Origin: Bombyx mori
Lineage: Eukaryota > Arthropoda > Insecta > Lepidoptera > Bombycidae
DNA length: 64,000 nt
Direction: 5' to 3'
Assembly: GCF_030269925.1 (NCBI RefSeq)
Contig: NC_085121.1
Location: forward strand, 10,681,501 to 10,745,500
Shown: positions 25,001 to 34,541 of the stretch, in pieces
How the letters are laid out: each line of letters opens with the position of its first letter
Position numbering within the stretch: position 1 is the stretch's first letter
Made by a program: the position numbers and the translations under genes
The notes under the pieces: model-generated
Databases searched by the model: none
What the model was told of the DNA's origin: nothing
Seen by the model: the letters and a program-made list of their open reading frames with translations, nothing else

Positions 25001-28000
25001 ACTCATAAAATCATCTAGCCCTTACCACACTAAATACGACCGGAATAATGCGTTACGGTGTTGTAGTTTAATTTGGCTCATACTTCACGACCGATAGCGC
25101 CCTCTGTTTGACATCAATCCTCGAAAAATAAACCTTATTGGCAAGTCGGGCGGGAGTGGGAGGGTTAAGATGTAATGCAATTTCAGTTCTATCCATACAG
25201 TGTATTTTCTTGTTACCTCGAACATTTTACACCATAAAATCCATATCAACAACTGCCATGTTTTTATATTTTTTAAGAATTAAGAAACTTGTAGGGCTTT
25301 GAAAATTGGCAATTACAATACCTGTATTTTCAGTCTATATTGCATTAGTCCTTTCCAGATTTCTTCTAGTAAGTCTAAGAAGGAGACAGAAACGGAATTT
25401 TTGTATATAATATCATATGTGTTATACATTTTAAACAATTCTTGGTACTCTTGTTTCCCATTGGCACTTCTTTCCACGAGCTATGTTTCGTTTGTCATTG
25501 GGAGACCGAATACGTAATGAAGTCATTCGGGCGAAAACCACGGTGAATGATATAGCTCGCAGTCAGTAAGCTGAAGTGGCAGTGGGCTGGTCACATATGT
25601 CGCAGAACCGATAACCGTTGGGGTAGACGTGTTCTGGAGTGGAGAGCGTGAACCGGCAAACGTAGTGCAGGACGCCCTCCTGCTAGATAGAGCGACGACC
25701 TGGGCACGGTAGCTGGCAATGATTGAATGCGTAGAACCGAAGATCGGGTTCAGTGGTGAGCTTTGGGGGAGACCTATGTCCAGCAGTGGATTACCGTAGA
25801 CTGATGATGATGGTGATTGTTTTCCATTCAGCTAGAACAGGATTGTCCAGCCTAGAGATATTTATGGGCAAACAAACATGTCATTGGCGAACATTTTTAA
25901 TTGCAGTTTTATTGAAACAATTGCTTTAATTATAATTTCAACTCCCTCTTCATGGCGACAGGAATTTTTATGACGCGTTCTACCTGATACATAAATCGGT
26001 TTTTCAATTTATTTTATAAAGAAGATGACTTAACATCGGCAACATATAACGCAAATTTTCATTTTTACATTGTTATTAAATCTTGAAAGATATATTCATT
26101 GGAGCCATATACAATAGTCCACCTTCTTGTTCTGTCGGAGGCAGCATGGTTCATTTCACTCGACTTACACGAAAAAAAGTAATGAGGTTAATGTTTTTTT
26201 GCCTTTTAAAATTCAGACATTAATAAAGTTCAAACGGTAACTAAAATACTAACACTAACACATAGATTACACAGTAATCGAGCTTTTGGCTTTTGAATTA
26301 GAAAAAAAATAACGGCGCAGCTAAGATTACATCGTCATAAAATGTATTCAGTATTTGGCGAACATAATAACACATTCATAAGCACAATTCAAACTAACCG
26401 ACCTAATATACAGCCAAATAAGAAAATTTATATCGTTTATTATTTACAGGTGTTCATTGGACATATCTCAAGTAGTTCGATTTGGCCGCTTGGACACTGT
26501 AAGTGTATAGAGAATGAGGTTGTTGTAACGAAAAATAGGATATTTTAATTCTAGACTTATATTTAAAAAAATATATATTTCATTATTTGAAAGTAAATAA
26601 TGAAATATATATATTTTTTTATATATTTATAATTATAGATAAACATCTAAAACAGACTCTCAAATAAATCTATAGTCGCGATTCTAATTCAATTTACTTT
26701 GTGTACTCGCAGTGGCAGACCTTGCAACAAGCGAAGCACGGTAAAGTCCAACTGAGATTATCTTGGCATCGTTTATCCACGGATGTAACTGAGTTAAGTC
26801 GAGTAAGTTTTCAATAATGATCTATATTCTTGATAATAAATATCATTAGTTCATATAAATAATAATATTAATGCTTTATCTTAGGCACTGACGGAAACTC
26901 TCCTTATCAAGACGGGAGATTTGAGCTCAGCAGTACTCTCTGTTTACATAGACTCGTGTAAGAAGCTACCGGTAAGTTGTGAATCGAAAAATAATATTCA
27001 CAAAATTTATAAGGCAGTTCTTAGATTATCCCAAAAATATTTTATTCACTGTTTAGTTCTAATTGTTTCTTATTTTCTCCCCAAAAAAAAGATAACAAAA
27101 GATAGACAAGAATAATAAAATAAATGATTAACTTATTTAATTTTCCGTTAATGTTAATCATGTGTTGTTTAATTTTAGAACGCCCGTGTGCAATCCCGTC
27201 CGGACCCTTACCTGATGGTGACGGTTGGCAAAAAAACCGAAAACACCGCCGTGCAACTGCGAACCGATGATCCCGTGTATGAGATCGGATATTCTTTCCT
27301 CGTCCAGAACCCTGAAATCGACACGCTTGACGTCAAAGTATGTACAAGAAAGTGTAGTACAAGAAAAAGAAAATAAATTATGTACTTAGTGGTCTCTGAC
27401 TATGTCACGGGTTCCGGATGTAATTCATTTTGTAGCGGCATCTATCGGAGCATAATGTGAACCTGCCAAAAATACATAACCTTTAAGATAGGCGCTGTAG
27501 AATGTGTAACTGACCGTCTGGTCGCTGACAGTTTTAAGTTATACATGCAAAAGTTTGAAACATTTATATTCTGAAAGTGACTACTTGCTAGCTTTTAATG
27601 GCTTAATTTCACGAGTCTTGCTCGCGCCAACGATCTTCGTAAAACTATTTTATTCAAATAAAAAATAACTTCTTTACATGTTGTTGTTCATGTGCAACCA
27701 TTAGTACGCATGTAAATACAAGAAATGGATGTGATGTCCATGGTCACAGCAAAACATGACCAGACTTCACTACATTCTAATAAAACTAAAAACTCGTGAT
27801 TTTTTATTGATTATTTAATAACAACTTTACTTTTCCAGGTTCTCGACCAGAAAACTGGAAGCCAACTCGGTCAATTGTTCTATAGCATCTCCGCTTTGCT
27901 TAAAGAAAAAGATCTGACGATGCTGACTCAGCCGCTGATGTTGCAGAAATCTGGGCCCGAGTCCAAAATCATACTGTCCTTACAATTGAGGGTATGTATT

Positions 28001-31000
28001 TTATTCCACACATTAAAATAAAAAACAGCTGACTTGCAAGGGAAGTAAAATTTTAACATATAAAAATCTAGCATTATATTAGTCAGGTTTGATTATGCTT
28101 GTTGATGGCGAAATGATTTGGTTGTACCAATTAATATTTACAAATCAGATTTCCATCGAAACTAGAATTCAATTGTTATTACATATCAGCAGTTGACTAC
28201 GTAAAAAATTCTCCCTCAGATTCTCAAAGAAGCCATAAAAGAGGTCGATATTGACGAAGAGAGTTTGGAAGCGGCGGTCGCGGAGCCGAGCCCCCCCACC
28301 CCGAGCCCCTCCGTGTCGTCGGCGGCCACCGACACCACGGACGGCGGCGCCTCGCACCCGCGCCCGCAGTCCGCCGCGCCCGCCGACTCGCTGCCTGCAC
28401 AACCTGGTACTATTTACTTTACTTCCATAAAATTATCAGTTTTTTTTTTCTACCTAAGCTGATAGCCTTGAGAGGCTATATCAGCGTCGCCTTAACTAGT
28501 ACGTGAGTTCACGGGGCTCAAACCTGACGACGTTGCTAACACGAACCCTAGCAAGAGCCGTGCTTCGCAGAATCTATCACCGGATCGGAAACGCGACCCA
28601 CTGAGAAGATCCGGCGAGAAACTCAGTGGGCTAAATAATTAGGATTTCCTATAACCAAAAACAACATTGTTATTTATTCCTTGGTAGACCATCACTTTTA
28701 TTTTATTTTATTTTTTTGCTTAGTTGGGTGGACGTGCTCACAGCCCACCTGGTGTTAAGTGGTTACAGGAGCCCATAGACATCTACAACGAAAATACCGC
28801 TACCCACCTTGAGATATGAGTTCAATGGTCTGAGTATAGTTACAACTAGTCACTTCACATAAAATGAACTTATTTACATTTTACACTAATAATGCAGACT
28901 TAAAATAAGACGTTTTATAACTTATTATACGATAGTACTCGATAGTGATTTATGTAATGTAAGAAAATAGATGCGAAAAATATAAATAATGATTTTAAAT
29001 GTAACAAAAAATCGATTTTTTTTTGATTAAATTTTGTAATAAAACAAATAATTAAAAAAAATACGGTGCCGTTGTAAAACATATAGTATATATTTAGAGC
29101 TTGTATCATCTATGAGAAAATTATTTTTTATTGTATAGTAGACCAACCTTTTACCTCCACTGATTAGTTGTTTTATGTAATGACGTTTCGTTTTATAGCT
29201 TCATCAGGTGATACTGAATTAAAGAATATTGAAGATTCTGTACAAGACGACGCCTCGCAGAGATCCGTGCCAGAGGAAATAATTGATAAAGAAGTCGGTG
29301 AGTCATAATATGAATCAAGATATCAATTAGCTATTGATGGAATGAATGGACCTACATATCTTAGGATCTAATAATATTACTTAAAATATATAGATATAAA
29401 TCTCATTATGCTCAAAAAAAATATATTAATATACCTTCAAAGATACACTTTAATATCAAAACTTAAAATATTCATGGTCATGATGATCCTGGCCTGGACC
29501 TAATTTCTTAACCGAGCCTACTCATCTGAGTACATCACAGAAATAATATCTTGATTTATTTCTGTGGAGTACATACTAATATTATTGCATTATCATTGGT
29601 CTTTCATACGTGTGTTTGAAGTTGGTGAAAATTGCGTTGATAGATTCCTTTACATAGATGAGCTTACGTCAGCGGTCGGGGAACCGGGGTAAATTGCCCC
29701 AAATGGGATAAAATGAAATTTTGGGGGTTAAAAATGAAACTTTTGTGAGTAAAAAGTATATATTTAAGTGAAACTTCTTTAGAATCGTTGTGATTTCAAA
29801 CGCGATGAAACGAAACGAAACGAAACAAAACGAAAAAAAAATTTTTTTTTTTTTTTTCAAAATTATCAAGGGCTATAACATGAAAATGCTAAAAATAAGT
29901 GATGTCGTTTTTTTTTGTTCTTCGAAATGGGGTAATACCAACTTACACAAAAATATTTTGGAGTAATAATTTAAAAAGTTCCCTGACCGCTGGCTTACGT
30001 GATCCCGGCGGTGATGATAACCTGATACAGAAAGGGTGTCGCATCTGTCGGTCAAAAAAATGATATCGCCTTTGCTTTCATTGCGGGTTTAAGAAATATG
30101 AAACTTTTCTTTAGGTGATTAGCGCTTATTAAATAAATATTCTTCGTTTTTCGTATATGCTAAGGTTTTAACTGATTCTTTTTACCTTGGAAACGGTTTA
30201 CTATACAGTGCTAAAATTCTAATACTATTTAAAATTCATATAATATGTAGTATATGTTAACCTATCAACAGGCTTCAGAAATACTTAAGGTCCAGTGAAA
30301 AGTTATTAATAAAAGTCTAAAATTATACATTCAGTAATGCTACAGTAGCTGACAGCGCTATTTTATACTTTTTTACAGATTCTCCTCAAGAGAACCAACC
30401 TCCATCTGGACGCGACTCTCCAAAACTCATCCACAGGACTTCGTCATTAACTACGTTAGTATTTTGTAAATTTTCGATATCTATTCCAGTTATCAACTTA
30501 GCTAGTAACGTTACATATCATTCCTCATAACCTAATATTTTTGGATTAATATTATGGACGATTTTTTTTTTGTGTATTCAATATTATTCACAATATATTA
30601 TGTTTTACACATTTTCTCTCAGTAATATCAGTTTCGTAATTTGCAAAGTATGAATTTAATTTTAATATTTAACAAAATCCCACTGTACGCCTAGATCGAA
30701 ATTTCAACAATATATTCCCTTGCAGTTCCGCTGGGGAAGCCGGTCTGGGCCGCATATTACTCTCTCTGCGCTATAGTATGCAGAATCAAACATTATATAT
30801 TGTTGTTCACAAGATAATGTGAGTATCTTTTTTTAAATATGATTACTGTTCTATCATACTTTACAACATAGTGTATTATCAGTTATTAAGTTGATTCCAC
30901 TTGTTTAACTGAAGCAGAGTGTCAGGATACATGTGTGCTAAGCCAAGCCTAAATACAATGTAAGCAACTTGATTTTGTTTTCTATGTGTATTTCCTAAAT

Positions 31001-32485
31001 ATGTATATATTATATTAAACAAACCTAACATCGATTTTTTCTAGAGGGTAACGATAACCTGGCCTCGAGGGAAAGGTACTCTTATGACGAGCCAGGCAAG
31101 AAAGTCAGCTTTGTACATCAGTAGTTTTCGAGTACCGAGCATTTTATTGAAAAAACTAATGGCAGTGCCTAGAATTTTTTCCACAATATGATTTTTTTAG
31201 ATTGAAGAACAAAATTTTAGAATTTTAGAGATTTTTTTTAGATTGTAATACTGTTATGGGTTCCTCCTATTCAGACAAAGAATAATTGTGTGGACAAAAT
31301 ATGTTAAGAATATAGTATATCGAGGACTCGCAATTTTTTAATTATATACATATAATATGGTATTATTCATTATCGGAGCCCTTAGACACATCTACAACGT
31401 AAATGCCGCCATCCATCTTGAGACATGAGTTTGTAAGGTCTCACTTTTAACAGCTCTTTTAATTTAATGTTTAGAACGTGAAGACGATTATGTAAATACA
31501 CTCGTAAATATAATAATAAAGAAAAACTATATCGCCCACTAATTGACATTTTTATATTTTAGGAATATCCCGCTGAAAGATCCTACAAATGTGCCCGATC
31601 CGTACGTTAAATTGTATCTACTGCCGGGTAGAACTAAAGATTCAAAACGCAAGACAGTGGTGAGTTAAAGGAAAATATGATAACTTTTTTTATATTTTTA
31701 TTTACACTAATGAAATTAATATTTTATATTGTTAATCATCATTTTTATTTTTGAGTGTTAAAATTAGTGTGTTAAGTCTGCTATGGAAGGACGCGGGAAC
31801 CCACCACTAGTAATTTTCCCAAGAAAACCTTTACGTATGAATGAGCTCTAATAAGTGAATGGAGGAACATAGTCCTAACAAAAGTGCTCAGTAAAGGTCA
31901 CGACCTTCAGAACTGAGGAATACGATGCACGAAGGAGGCTACAAGAACTGAATACATTACTTTATGCTATTCAGTAATTTCAAAGATTGTCTCAAGCACA
32001 CCAATAAATTTTAGCTTTAGGTTAATGAATGTTTATATTTACTTTAGAAAATTCAAATCTATTCATTTTACGACATGTACTGTTATATATACCATTGTGC
32101 TCTTAATTCAGGTGGTAAAAGACAGCTGTATGCCGGAATATGACGAACAATTCGAATGGGTGATTCCATTAGCTGAGCTTCACTCCAGGCAAGTCGAAGT
32201 CACTGTTGCCACCCACAAGGGATTCCTGGCTGGCAGTCCGGTCATTGGACAGGTAAAGAATTCTTACTTATTTTATCATCAACGTGGTTATATAATGAAA
32301 AATAAATTTGTTTATTTATTAATTTAAATTTTATTTATATATTAATTTAAATAAATTTATTTATTTTCCCAGTATCTAAATGCATTCAATTGTTTCAGGT
32401 TGTAGTCCATCTAAATCAGTACGATTTCCGTGAAGCTAAAACCCTGTGGTTCGATCTTATGCCTGAAACATCCCCTAGAGATTAA
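7001..32485 (+). CDS. Esyt: Extended synaptotagmin (E-Syt), complete gene
   Basis: E-Syts tether the ER to the plasma membrane and move lipids at the contacts. Coding exons: 7001-7003, 7466-7567, 13478-13675, 14014-14055, 14180-14320, 15293-15369, 16541-16607, 19659-19804, 19935-20055, 21053-21116, 21838-21944, one of three alternatives, 26450-26498, 26713-26802, 26885-26971, 27179-27337, 27839-27991, 28220-28406, 29199-29297, 30379-30454, 30726-30818, 31563-31659, 32112-32252, 32399-32485. They sum to 823 codons plus stop with exon A, with phase matching at every junction. Domains: hydrophobic ER hairpin about residues 36-65, SMP domain 105-295, C2A 300-430 (GKGKSDPYAVITVG), C2B 445-565, a Pro/Ser/Ala-rich linker, and C2C 688-815 with the basic strand KDSKRKTVVVK, likely for PI(4,5)P2. 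C2B lacks several calcium aspartates (ARVQSRPDPY, VLDQKTGS), so it is probably calcium-independent. AATAAA lies at 33228. Confidence 0.95.
9055..9170 (-). mobile_element. LINE-A 3' UTR relic
   Basis: GTAGGTGAGCTCATGGGTTC through CATTTCGCAGAATCTATCAC matches the complement of the LINE-A tail, with small deletions and a short local duplication. Confidence 0.65.
9711..9837 (+). mobile_element. LINE-J 3' tail with poly-A
   Basis: GCGGTAGGCAGCGGCTTGGC through CTGCCTACAAGGGCAATAAA and a poly-A run is the 3' end of LINE-J. It is 5'-truncated and has no ORF. Confidence 0.85.
10797..11474 (-). repeat. Old Bm1 SINE split by LINE-A
   Basis: The tail and body (GGGTGAACCAGCTCACAGTC onward) run to about 11215, and the head (ATACGAATGCACCGGGTGTC through AGGCCATGACATCTTC) resumes after 11412. 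It is clearly more diverged than other copies. The interruption is LINE-A. Confidence 0.8.
11216..11405 (-). mobile_element. LINE-A 3' end inserted in Bm1
   Basis: A poly-T run, CCTGCCTAATCGTTGGTAGC and the complement of the LINE-A 3' UTR are flanked by AACGGCA at 11209-11215 and 11406-11412, a 7-base target-site duplication. Confidence 0.8.
11531..12830 (+). mobile_element. mariner element, 1300 bp, TA target duplication
   Basis: Inverted ends GTCAGGTCATAAGTATTGTC (11531) and the matching complement ending GACCTGAC at 12830 are flanked by TA on both sides. The element surrounds one transposase gene and is essentially full length. The transposase signature places it near the maT/mori-type mariners known from Bombyx. 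Confidence 0.93.
11669..12708 (+). pseudogene. mariner transposase, DD37D type, one frameshift
   Basis: The ORF from ATG 11669 starts with two helix-turn-helix regions (GYAPIQIFNILKILN, RSRSGRPRSV) and the catalytic core. The first Asp is in ILFSDEK, the second in VFQQDSAPAHRA, and the last in SPDLNPLDYKIW; 37 residues separate the second and third, giving DD37D. The frame ends at a premature TGA at 12599-12601. Around 12558 one base appears lost; in the shifted frame the usual C-terminus continues to TAA at 12706-12708. Apart from this lesion I see no other break, so the copy is young but inactive. Confidence 0.92.
13139..13440 (-). mobile_element. Non-LTR retrotransposon C-terminal zinc-knuckle fragment
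   Basis: The minus strand reads KAPDPKCSVCDVVEDAFHIM followed by MECARDDD, the Cys-Cys-His-Cys motif downstream of RT in I/R1/Jockey-type ORF2, then a short helical tail. It lies 38 bases before an Esyt exon and runs against the gene. Confidence 0.75.
14556..14995 (-). repeat. Bm1 SINE, near full length
   Basis: Poly-T, TTGCTTAGATGGGTGGACGA, the complete body and the tRNA-like head (GATTCGAACACAGCGC ... AGGCCACGACGACTTC) are all present. Confidence 0.92.
15385..15622 (-). repeat. Bm1 SINE, truncated
   Basis: TTTTTTATTGCTTGGATGGG through AAGAGGTCCTACCAACAGTA, with a short internal deletion around 15580. It begins about 20 bases after the Esyt donor at 15370. Confidence 0.9.
16280..16498 (+). 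mobile_element. LINE-B 3' UTR relic with poly-A
   Basis: CGGCTCGCGATTCCAATGAG, AAAGCAGCTGCCCTTACG and GGACAGTTGTTAGCAAAACT follow the order of the LINE-B 3' UTR and end in an A-run near 16490. It is strongly diverged. Confidence 0.6.
16665..17065 (-). mobile_element. RTE-clade LINE C-terminal fragment
   Basis: The minus strand encodes MHAAEIRMFRWMCEVTRMDR, VRGSLKVAPVTEKLRSARLG, WYGHVMRRDENEVGKKML and GYRGRSRPKKK, typical of the end of RTE-type reverse transcriptases. Downstream codons continue to about 16665. No RT catalytic domain remains. Confidence 0.88.
17254..18240 (-). mobile_element. LINE-A copy, itself interrupted by LINE-B
   Basis: Poly-T plus the LINE-A 3' UTR complement run to about 17405 and resume at 18016, ending in C-terminal RT codons near 18237. 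CCCGAATGTT flanks it at 17244-17253 and 18241-18250, a 10-base target duplication in repeat C. Confidence 0.85.
17406..18015 (+). mobile_element. LINE-B 3' part with poly-A, inserted in LINE-A
   Basis: The plus strand encodes the end of a Jockey-like RT (LQSRFCRLAVGAPWFVRNVD, LHDDLGLESVQKYMKSASER, then in another frame AAADYSPNPDHAGASHRRRP), followed by the LINE-B 3' UTR and a poly-A run at about 17999-18015. ATCGGAAAC at 17397-17405 and 18016-18024 is the target duplication. One frameshift lies near 17545. Confidence 0.87.
19085..19220 (+). repeat. Repeat C copy
   Basis: CCACCGAGCGAATGTAATTG, GTTGTTCGAAACTTGTATAT and GTTCTATGATGGCTACTGCC match the copies at 17195-18380 and 61465-61640. Confidence 0.7.
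20483..20737. mobile_element. hAT-type nonautonomous element, 255 bp
   Basis: It begins CAGGGGTTCCTAAACTTTTT and ends CACTTTGAGAAAGGCTG, imperfect inverted ends of hAT type, and is flanked by the 8-base duplication CTCTAACC (20475-20482 and 20738-20745). It has no ORF and several C-runs inside. Confidence 0.88.
20898..21012 (+). mobile_element. Degenerate LINE-J 3' tail
   Basis: TTCAAACGAGGCTTAAAAAC and the order of words to CAGGGACCGTATGCTTC follow the LINE-J 3' end, strongly diverged. Confidence 0.55.
21391..21823 (-). mobile_element. LINE-A copy abutting an Esyt exon
   Basis: Poly-T and the LINE-A 3' UTR complement are followed by minus-strand codons for [20 protein letters not shown] and [20 protein letters not shown], the RT C-terminus. 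It is 5'-truncated about 15 bases before the Esyt exon at 21838. Confidence 0.87.
21945..23145. other. Esyt intron before the alternative exons
   Basis: No exon with a C2-like reading was found here. Two short palindromes built on CTTATTAAAAATAAG (about 22553-22567 and 22581-22596) and AT-rich DNA are the only notable content. Confidence 0.5.
23146..23231 (+). CDS. Esyt: Esyt alternative exon A (C2A calcium loop 3)
   Basis: 86 bases between CACACAAAG and GTAAGT encode ARIMQSLGQMLDIEV and FDKDEGNDDDKLG. Joined to the constant exon ending Trp-Cys-Glu at 21944 (phase 0), it supplies the last strands of C2A and loop 3 with the Asp-x-Asp pair and a later acidic cluster. Its end phase (two bases, AA) joins the G of the exon at 26450 to make Lys. 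It has the best donor of the three. Confidence 0.9.
23398..23628 (+). mobile_element. LINE-B 3' UTR copy with poly-A
   Basis: GACTCAG-type block CCGCTGAGTTTCTCGCCGGA, then GCGAAGCAGCTGCTCTTTGA, GGAAAGGCCTCCGGGCCACC and an A-run. It sits between alternative exons A and B. Confidence 0.85.
24082..24176 (+). CDS. Esyt: Esyt alternative exon B (C2A calcium loop 3)
   Basis: 95 bases between TTGTCCTAAG and GTCCGT encode AIISSKKSQSLQCELWDWD, then PGMGIQNDDYLG. Start phase 0 and end phase 2 equal those of exon A. The Asp-Trp-Asp pair keeps the calcium ligands, but the loop up to Leu-Gly is three residues longer than in A or C. The donor GTCCGT is weak. Confidence 0.85.
24685..24767 (+). CDS. Esyt: Esyt alternative exon C (C2A calcium loop 3)
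   Basis: 83 bases between GTTGTGACAG and GTCGGT encode SVLRRSTTVAVIKIYDWD, then RAGRDENLG. Start phase 0 and end phase 2 again match. Using the nearer acceptor at 24688 instead would meet a stop, which supports the chosen start. The basic strand (Arg-Arg) differs from A and B. Confidence 0.85.
24768..26449. other. Esyt intron after the alternative exons
   Basis: Apart from the non-LTR fragment at 25500-25815 I see only AT-rich DNA. I found no fourth alternative exon with an Asp-x-Asp ... Leu-Gly reading. Confidence 0.5.
25500..25815 (+). mobile_element. Non-LTR retrotransposon C-terminal relic
   Basis: Plus-strand codons spell LKWQWAGHICRRTDNRWGRR, SAGRPPARWSDDLGTVAG and WRALGETYVQQW, the characteristic end of a widespread insect non-LTR ORF. 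Stops interrupt it. It ends in a GATGATGATGG tract. Confidence 0.8.
28438..28632 (-). mobile_element. LINE-A 3' UTR copy
   Basis: Poly-T, TACCTAAGCTGATAGCCTTG and the complement of the LINE-A 3' UTR to GAGAAACTCAGTGGGCT. It starts about 30 bases after the Esyt donor at 28407. Confidence 0.88.
28700..28852 (-). repeat. Bm1 SINE, truncated
   Basis: TTTTTTTGCTTAGTTGGGTG through GAGTATAGTTACAACTAG; the promoter half is missing. Confidence 0.85.
29670..29992. mobile_element. hAT-type nonautonomous element, 323 bp
   Basis: Inverted ends CAGCGGTCGGGGAAC and GTTCCCTGACCGCTG enclose a simple-sequence-rich core (CGAAA repeats, A/T runs). GCTTACGT duplicates on both sides (29662-29669 and 29993-30000), the 8 bases expected of hAT elements. 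Confidence 0.9.
31045..31124 (+). CDS. Esyt: Candidate alternative 3'-terminal exon of Esyt
   Basis: After TTTTTTCTAG an open frame GNDNLASRERYSYDEPGKKV then SFVHQ runs to TAG at 31122. It begins in phase 1, matching the donors at 28406 and 29297 (the joined codon is Glu) but not the C2C exons. Used this way it would end the protein before C2C, at about 685 residues. No dedicated poly-A site was identified, so it is a hypothesis. Confidence 0.35.
31375..31442 (-). repeat. Bm1 SINE fragment
   Basis: GGAGCCCTTAGACACATCTA through GTTTGTAAGGTCTCA corresponds to the middle of Bm1. Confidence 0.65.
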
Positions 32486-33227
32486 GAGATGCAATTTCGA
32501 AGTTTGATGTACTTATGAATCTATTAAATATTAATAACACTACACGAATATAATCTAATAAGTACTATTGTAACTTCAACTCGGATCTGACGTGCAAATC
32601 AATTTCTATATATTGATCTGAATATGTTATAAGTTTAATGGCTTTAAACGATTCACTCATAAAACTCTCAAACACTAATAAAATAACGAAAATTGGGTCA
32701 TTATGCCATGTAAAAAAAAATTGTGGGCTTATGGCCCAATCGTAAGTTTAAAATAATAATTATAAAACATGCTTTGCCATATCTAACTAGCCTGCAAGCT
32801 TATAAAGCTTTTTAAAAATTCAAGTAATGGAAGCATAATGATTACAATCACGTAATATTATGATAATTGTCACAACCAACCCAGAATCCATTTACTGTTT
32901 GTTAAAAGTGAAAAAAAAATTAAATTTAATAAAACCACAAAAATAACTAATTATGATAAATTTTATGTGTTTCGGAATTCAAACTTCATATTATGAATTT
33001 GTAGAATTTTATTGTCTGTGTTACTATTACGTATTTTGTCATTGTTAAAGCATTAAAATGTTTAAGATTTGTTAAAAATTCAGTAAATGTGGTAAGTGCA
33101 CTTTTTTATTTAATCAACATAAAAGTAAAATAAGCAAGAAATCTGATGAAAATACTAGTTGTATGAGCATTATTTCTTATGCATTTATTTTTTGCTATAT
33201 ACTTTATACGCTTTAAATGTTTACTTT

Positions 33228-33233
33228 AATAAA
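33228..33233 (+). terminator. Esyt: Esyt poly-A signal
   Basis: AATAAA followed within 20 bases by an A-rich stretch, about 740 bases after the stop. Earlier AATAAA copies near 32680 and 32930 are alternatives. Confidence 0.5.
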
Positions 33234-33891
33234 GGTATCTGTTAAAAAAAATGTTTTTACTTTAAATATGTTCCTGAAATGTTACATATTATGTCATTTT
33301 ATAGTCCCAAGATCCCAGGGCCACCAGACGTCACGTATTTTCTGACTAAGAACGCATGCCTACCTGCTAGTTTGCTTAGGCAGCCAATTTTCAGGTATCA
33401 GGTAATCAAGGTACATAAAAACATTACGTACCTCACGATTCTCAAAGCTGATTTTTACGTACATTTTAGGCAATATTCTTAAAAATAAGTTGTCAATACT
33501 CCCGGAAACTTTCCGTCGGCCGAATTGCTTTGCAGACGCTTTAAAGCTCCCAAAATAATTACGTAACTTCACGTAAATTCTGATGCTCTATTTTTATATA
33601 TGTCCACCAGACAACCTTAAAAACTCTTCGGAAAGACAGACCGATCCAAGGAGCTAATCATCCCCTAAATTCAATTTTAATACCTCTGTAGGTAAAAGCG
33701 CGAGGGCATTATCCACGCGCATGAGACTGAGTGAGACATGTATTAGGATATATTGACTTCTCTATCTCTCTCTTACAGTTGACTCATATTAATTAATTAT
33801 TCCTTTCAATAGAATTAAAAATTTACTTGATGGAAATAAGGAAACTACTGGTGTTGTTAGTACGTCGCCATGCATCTAAATAGATTGGTAG

Positions 33892-34112
33892 TTTTTTTTT
33901 TTTTTTTTTATTGCTTAGATGTGTAGACGCGCTCACAGCCCACCTGATGTTAAGTGGTTACTGGAGCCCGTAGACATCTACAACGTAAATGCGCCACACA
34001 CCTTGAGATATAGTTCTAAGGTCTCAGTATAGTCACAACGGCTGCCCCACCCTTCAAACCGAAACGCATTACTGCTTCACGGCAGATATAGGCGGGGCGG
34101 TGGTATAACCGT
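33892..34112 (-). repeat. Bm1 SINE, truncated
   Basis: A poly-T run, ATTGCTTAGATGTGTAGACG and the body to GGCGGGGCGGTGGTA. Confidence 0.88.
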
Positions 34113-34448
34113 CCAATCTATATTTGAATTTAATCCGTCCTACATAACATTTTTAAAGTTAGAATTCCAACTGAATCCCTTAATCAATGCAATGGACACC
34201 TTCACCTCTTGTTTGAATGTGGTGTGATAGTCACATTACTAGTTTCTTTAAACATGTTAAACTACTGAAATCAGCTGTGGTATCATCACCTTATATATCA
34301 CCATAAGATAGGCAAATCTTAGATTATTTATCTAAATATTAAATCTATGATTGATCTATGATATGAATCTATGATTAAATCTATGAATCTATATATTAAA
34401 TTAGAAGACATCAAGCCTGAATAAGAAAATAAAAATATTATAAAGATC

Positions 34449-34454
34449 TTTATT
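34449..34454 (-). terminator. Ncbp2: Ncbp2 poly-A signal
   Basis: TTTATT on the plus strand is AATAAA on the minus strand, about 90 bases after the Ncbp2 stop. Confidence 0.55.
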
Positions 34455-34541
34455 ATCTAAATTAGACAAACATGAATCCATTATGATTTCATATTAAACA
34501 GCCTTGTAAAATTTATAATCCATATTAATTGCAACACATTA

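Noticed and set aside
28169..28462. Arg/Gly-rich minus-strand ORF
   Set aside because: It is the antisense of the Pro/Ala/Ser-rich Esyt linker exon.
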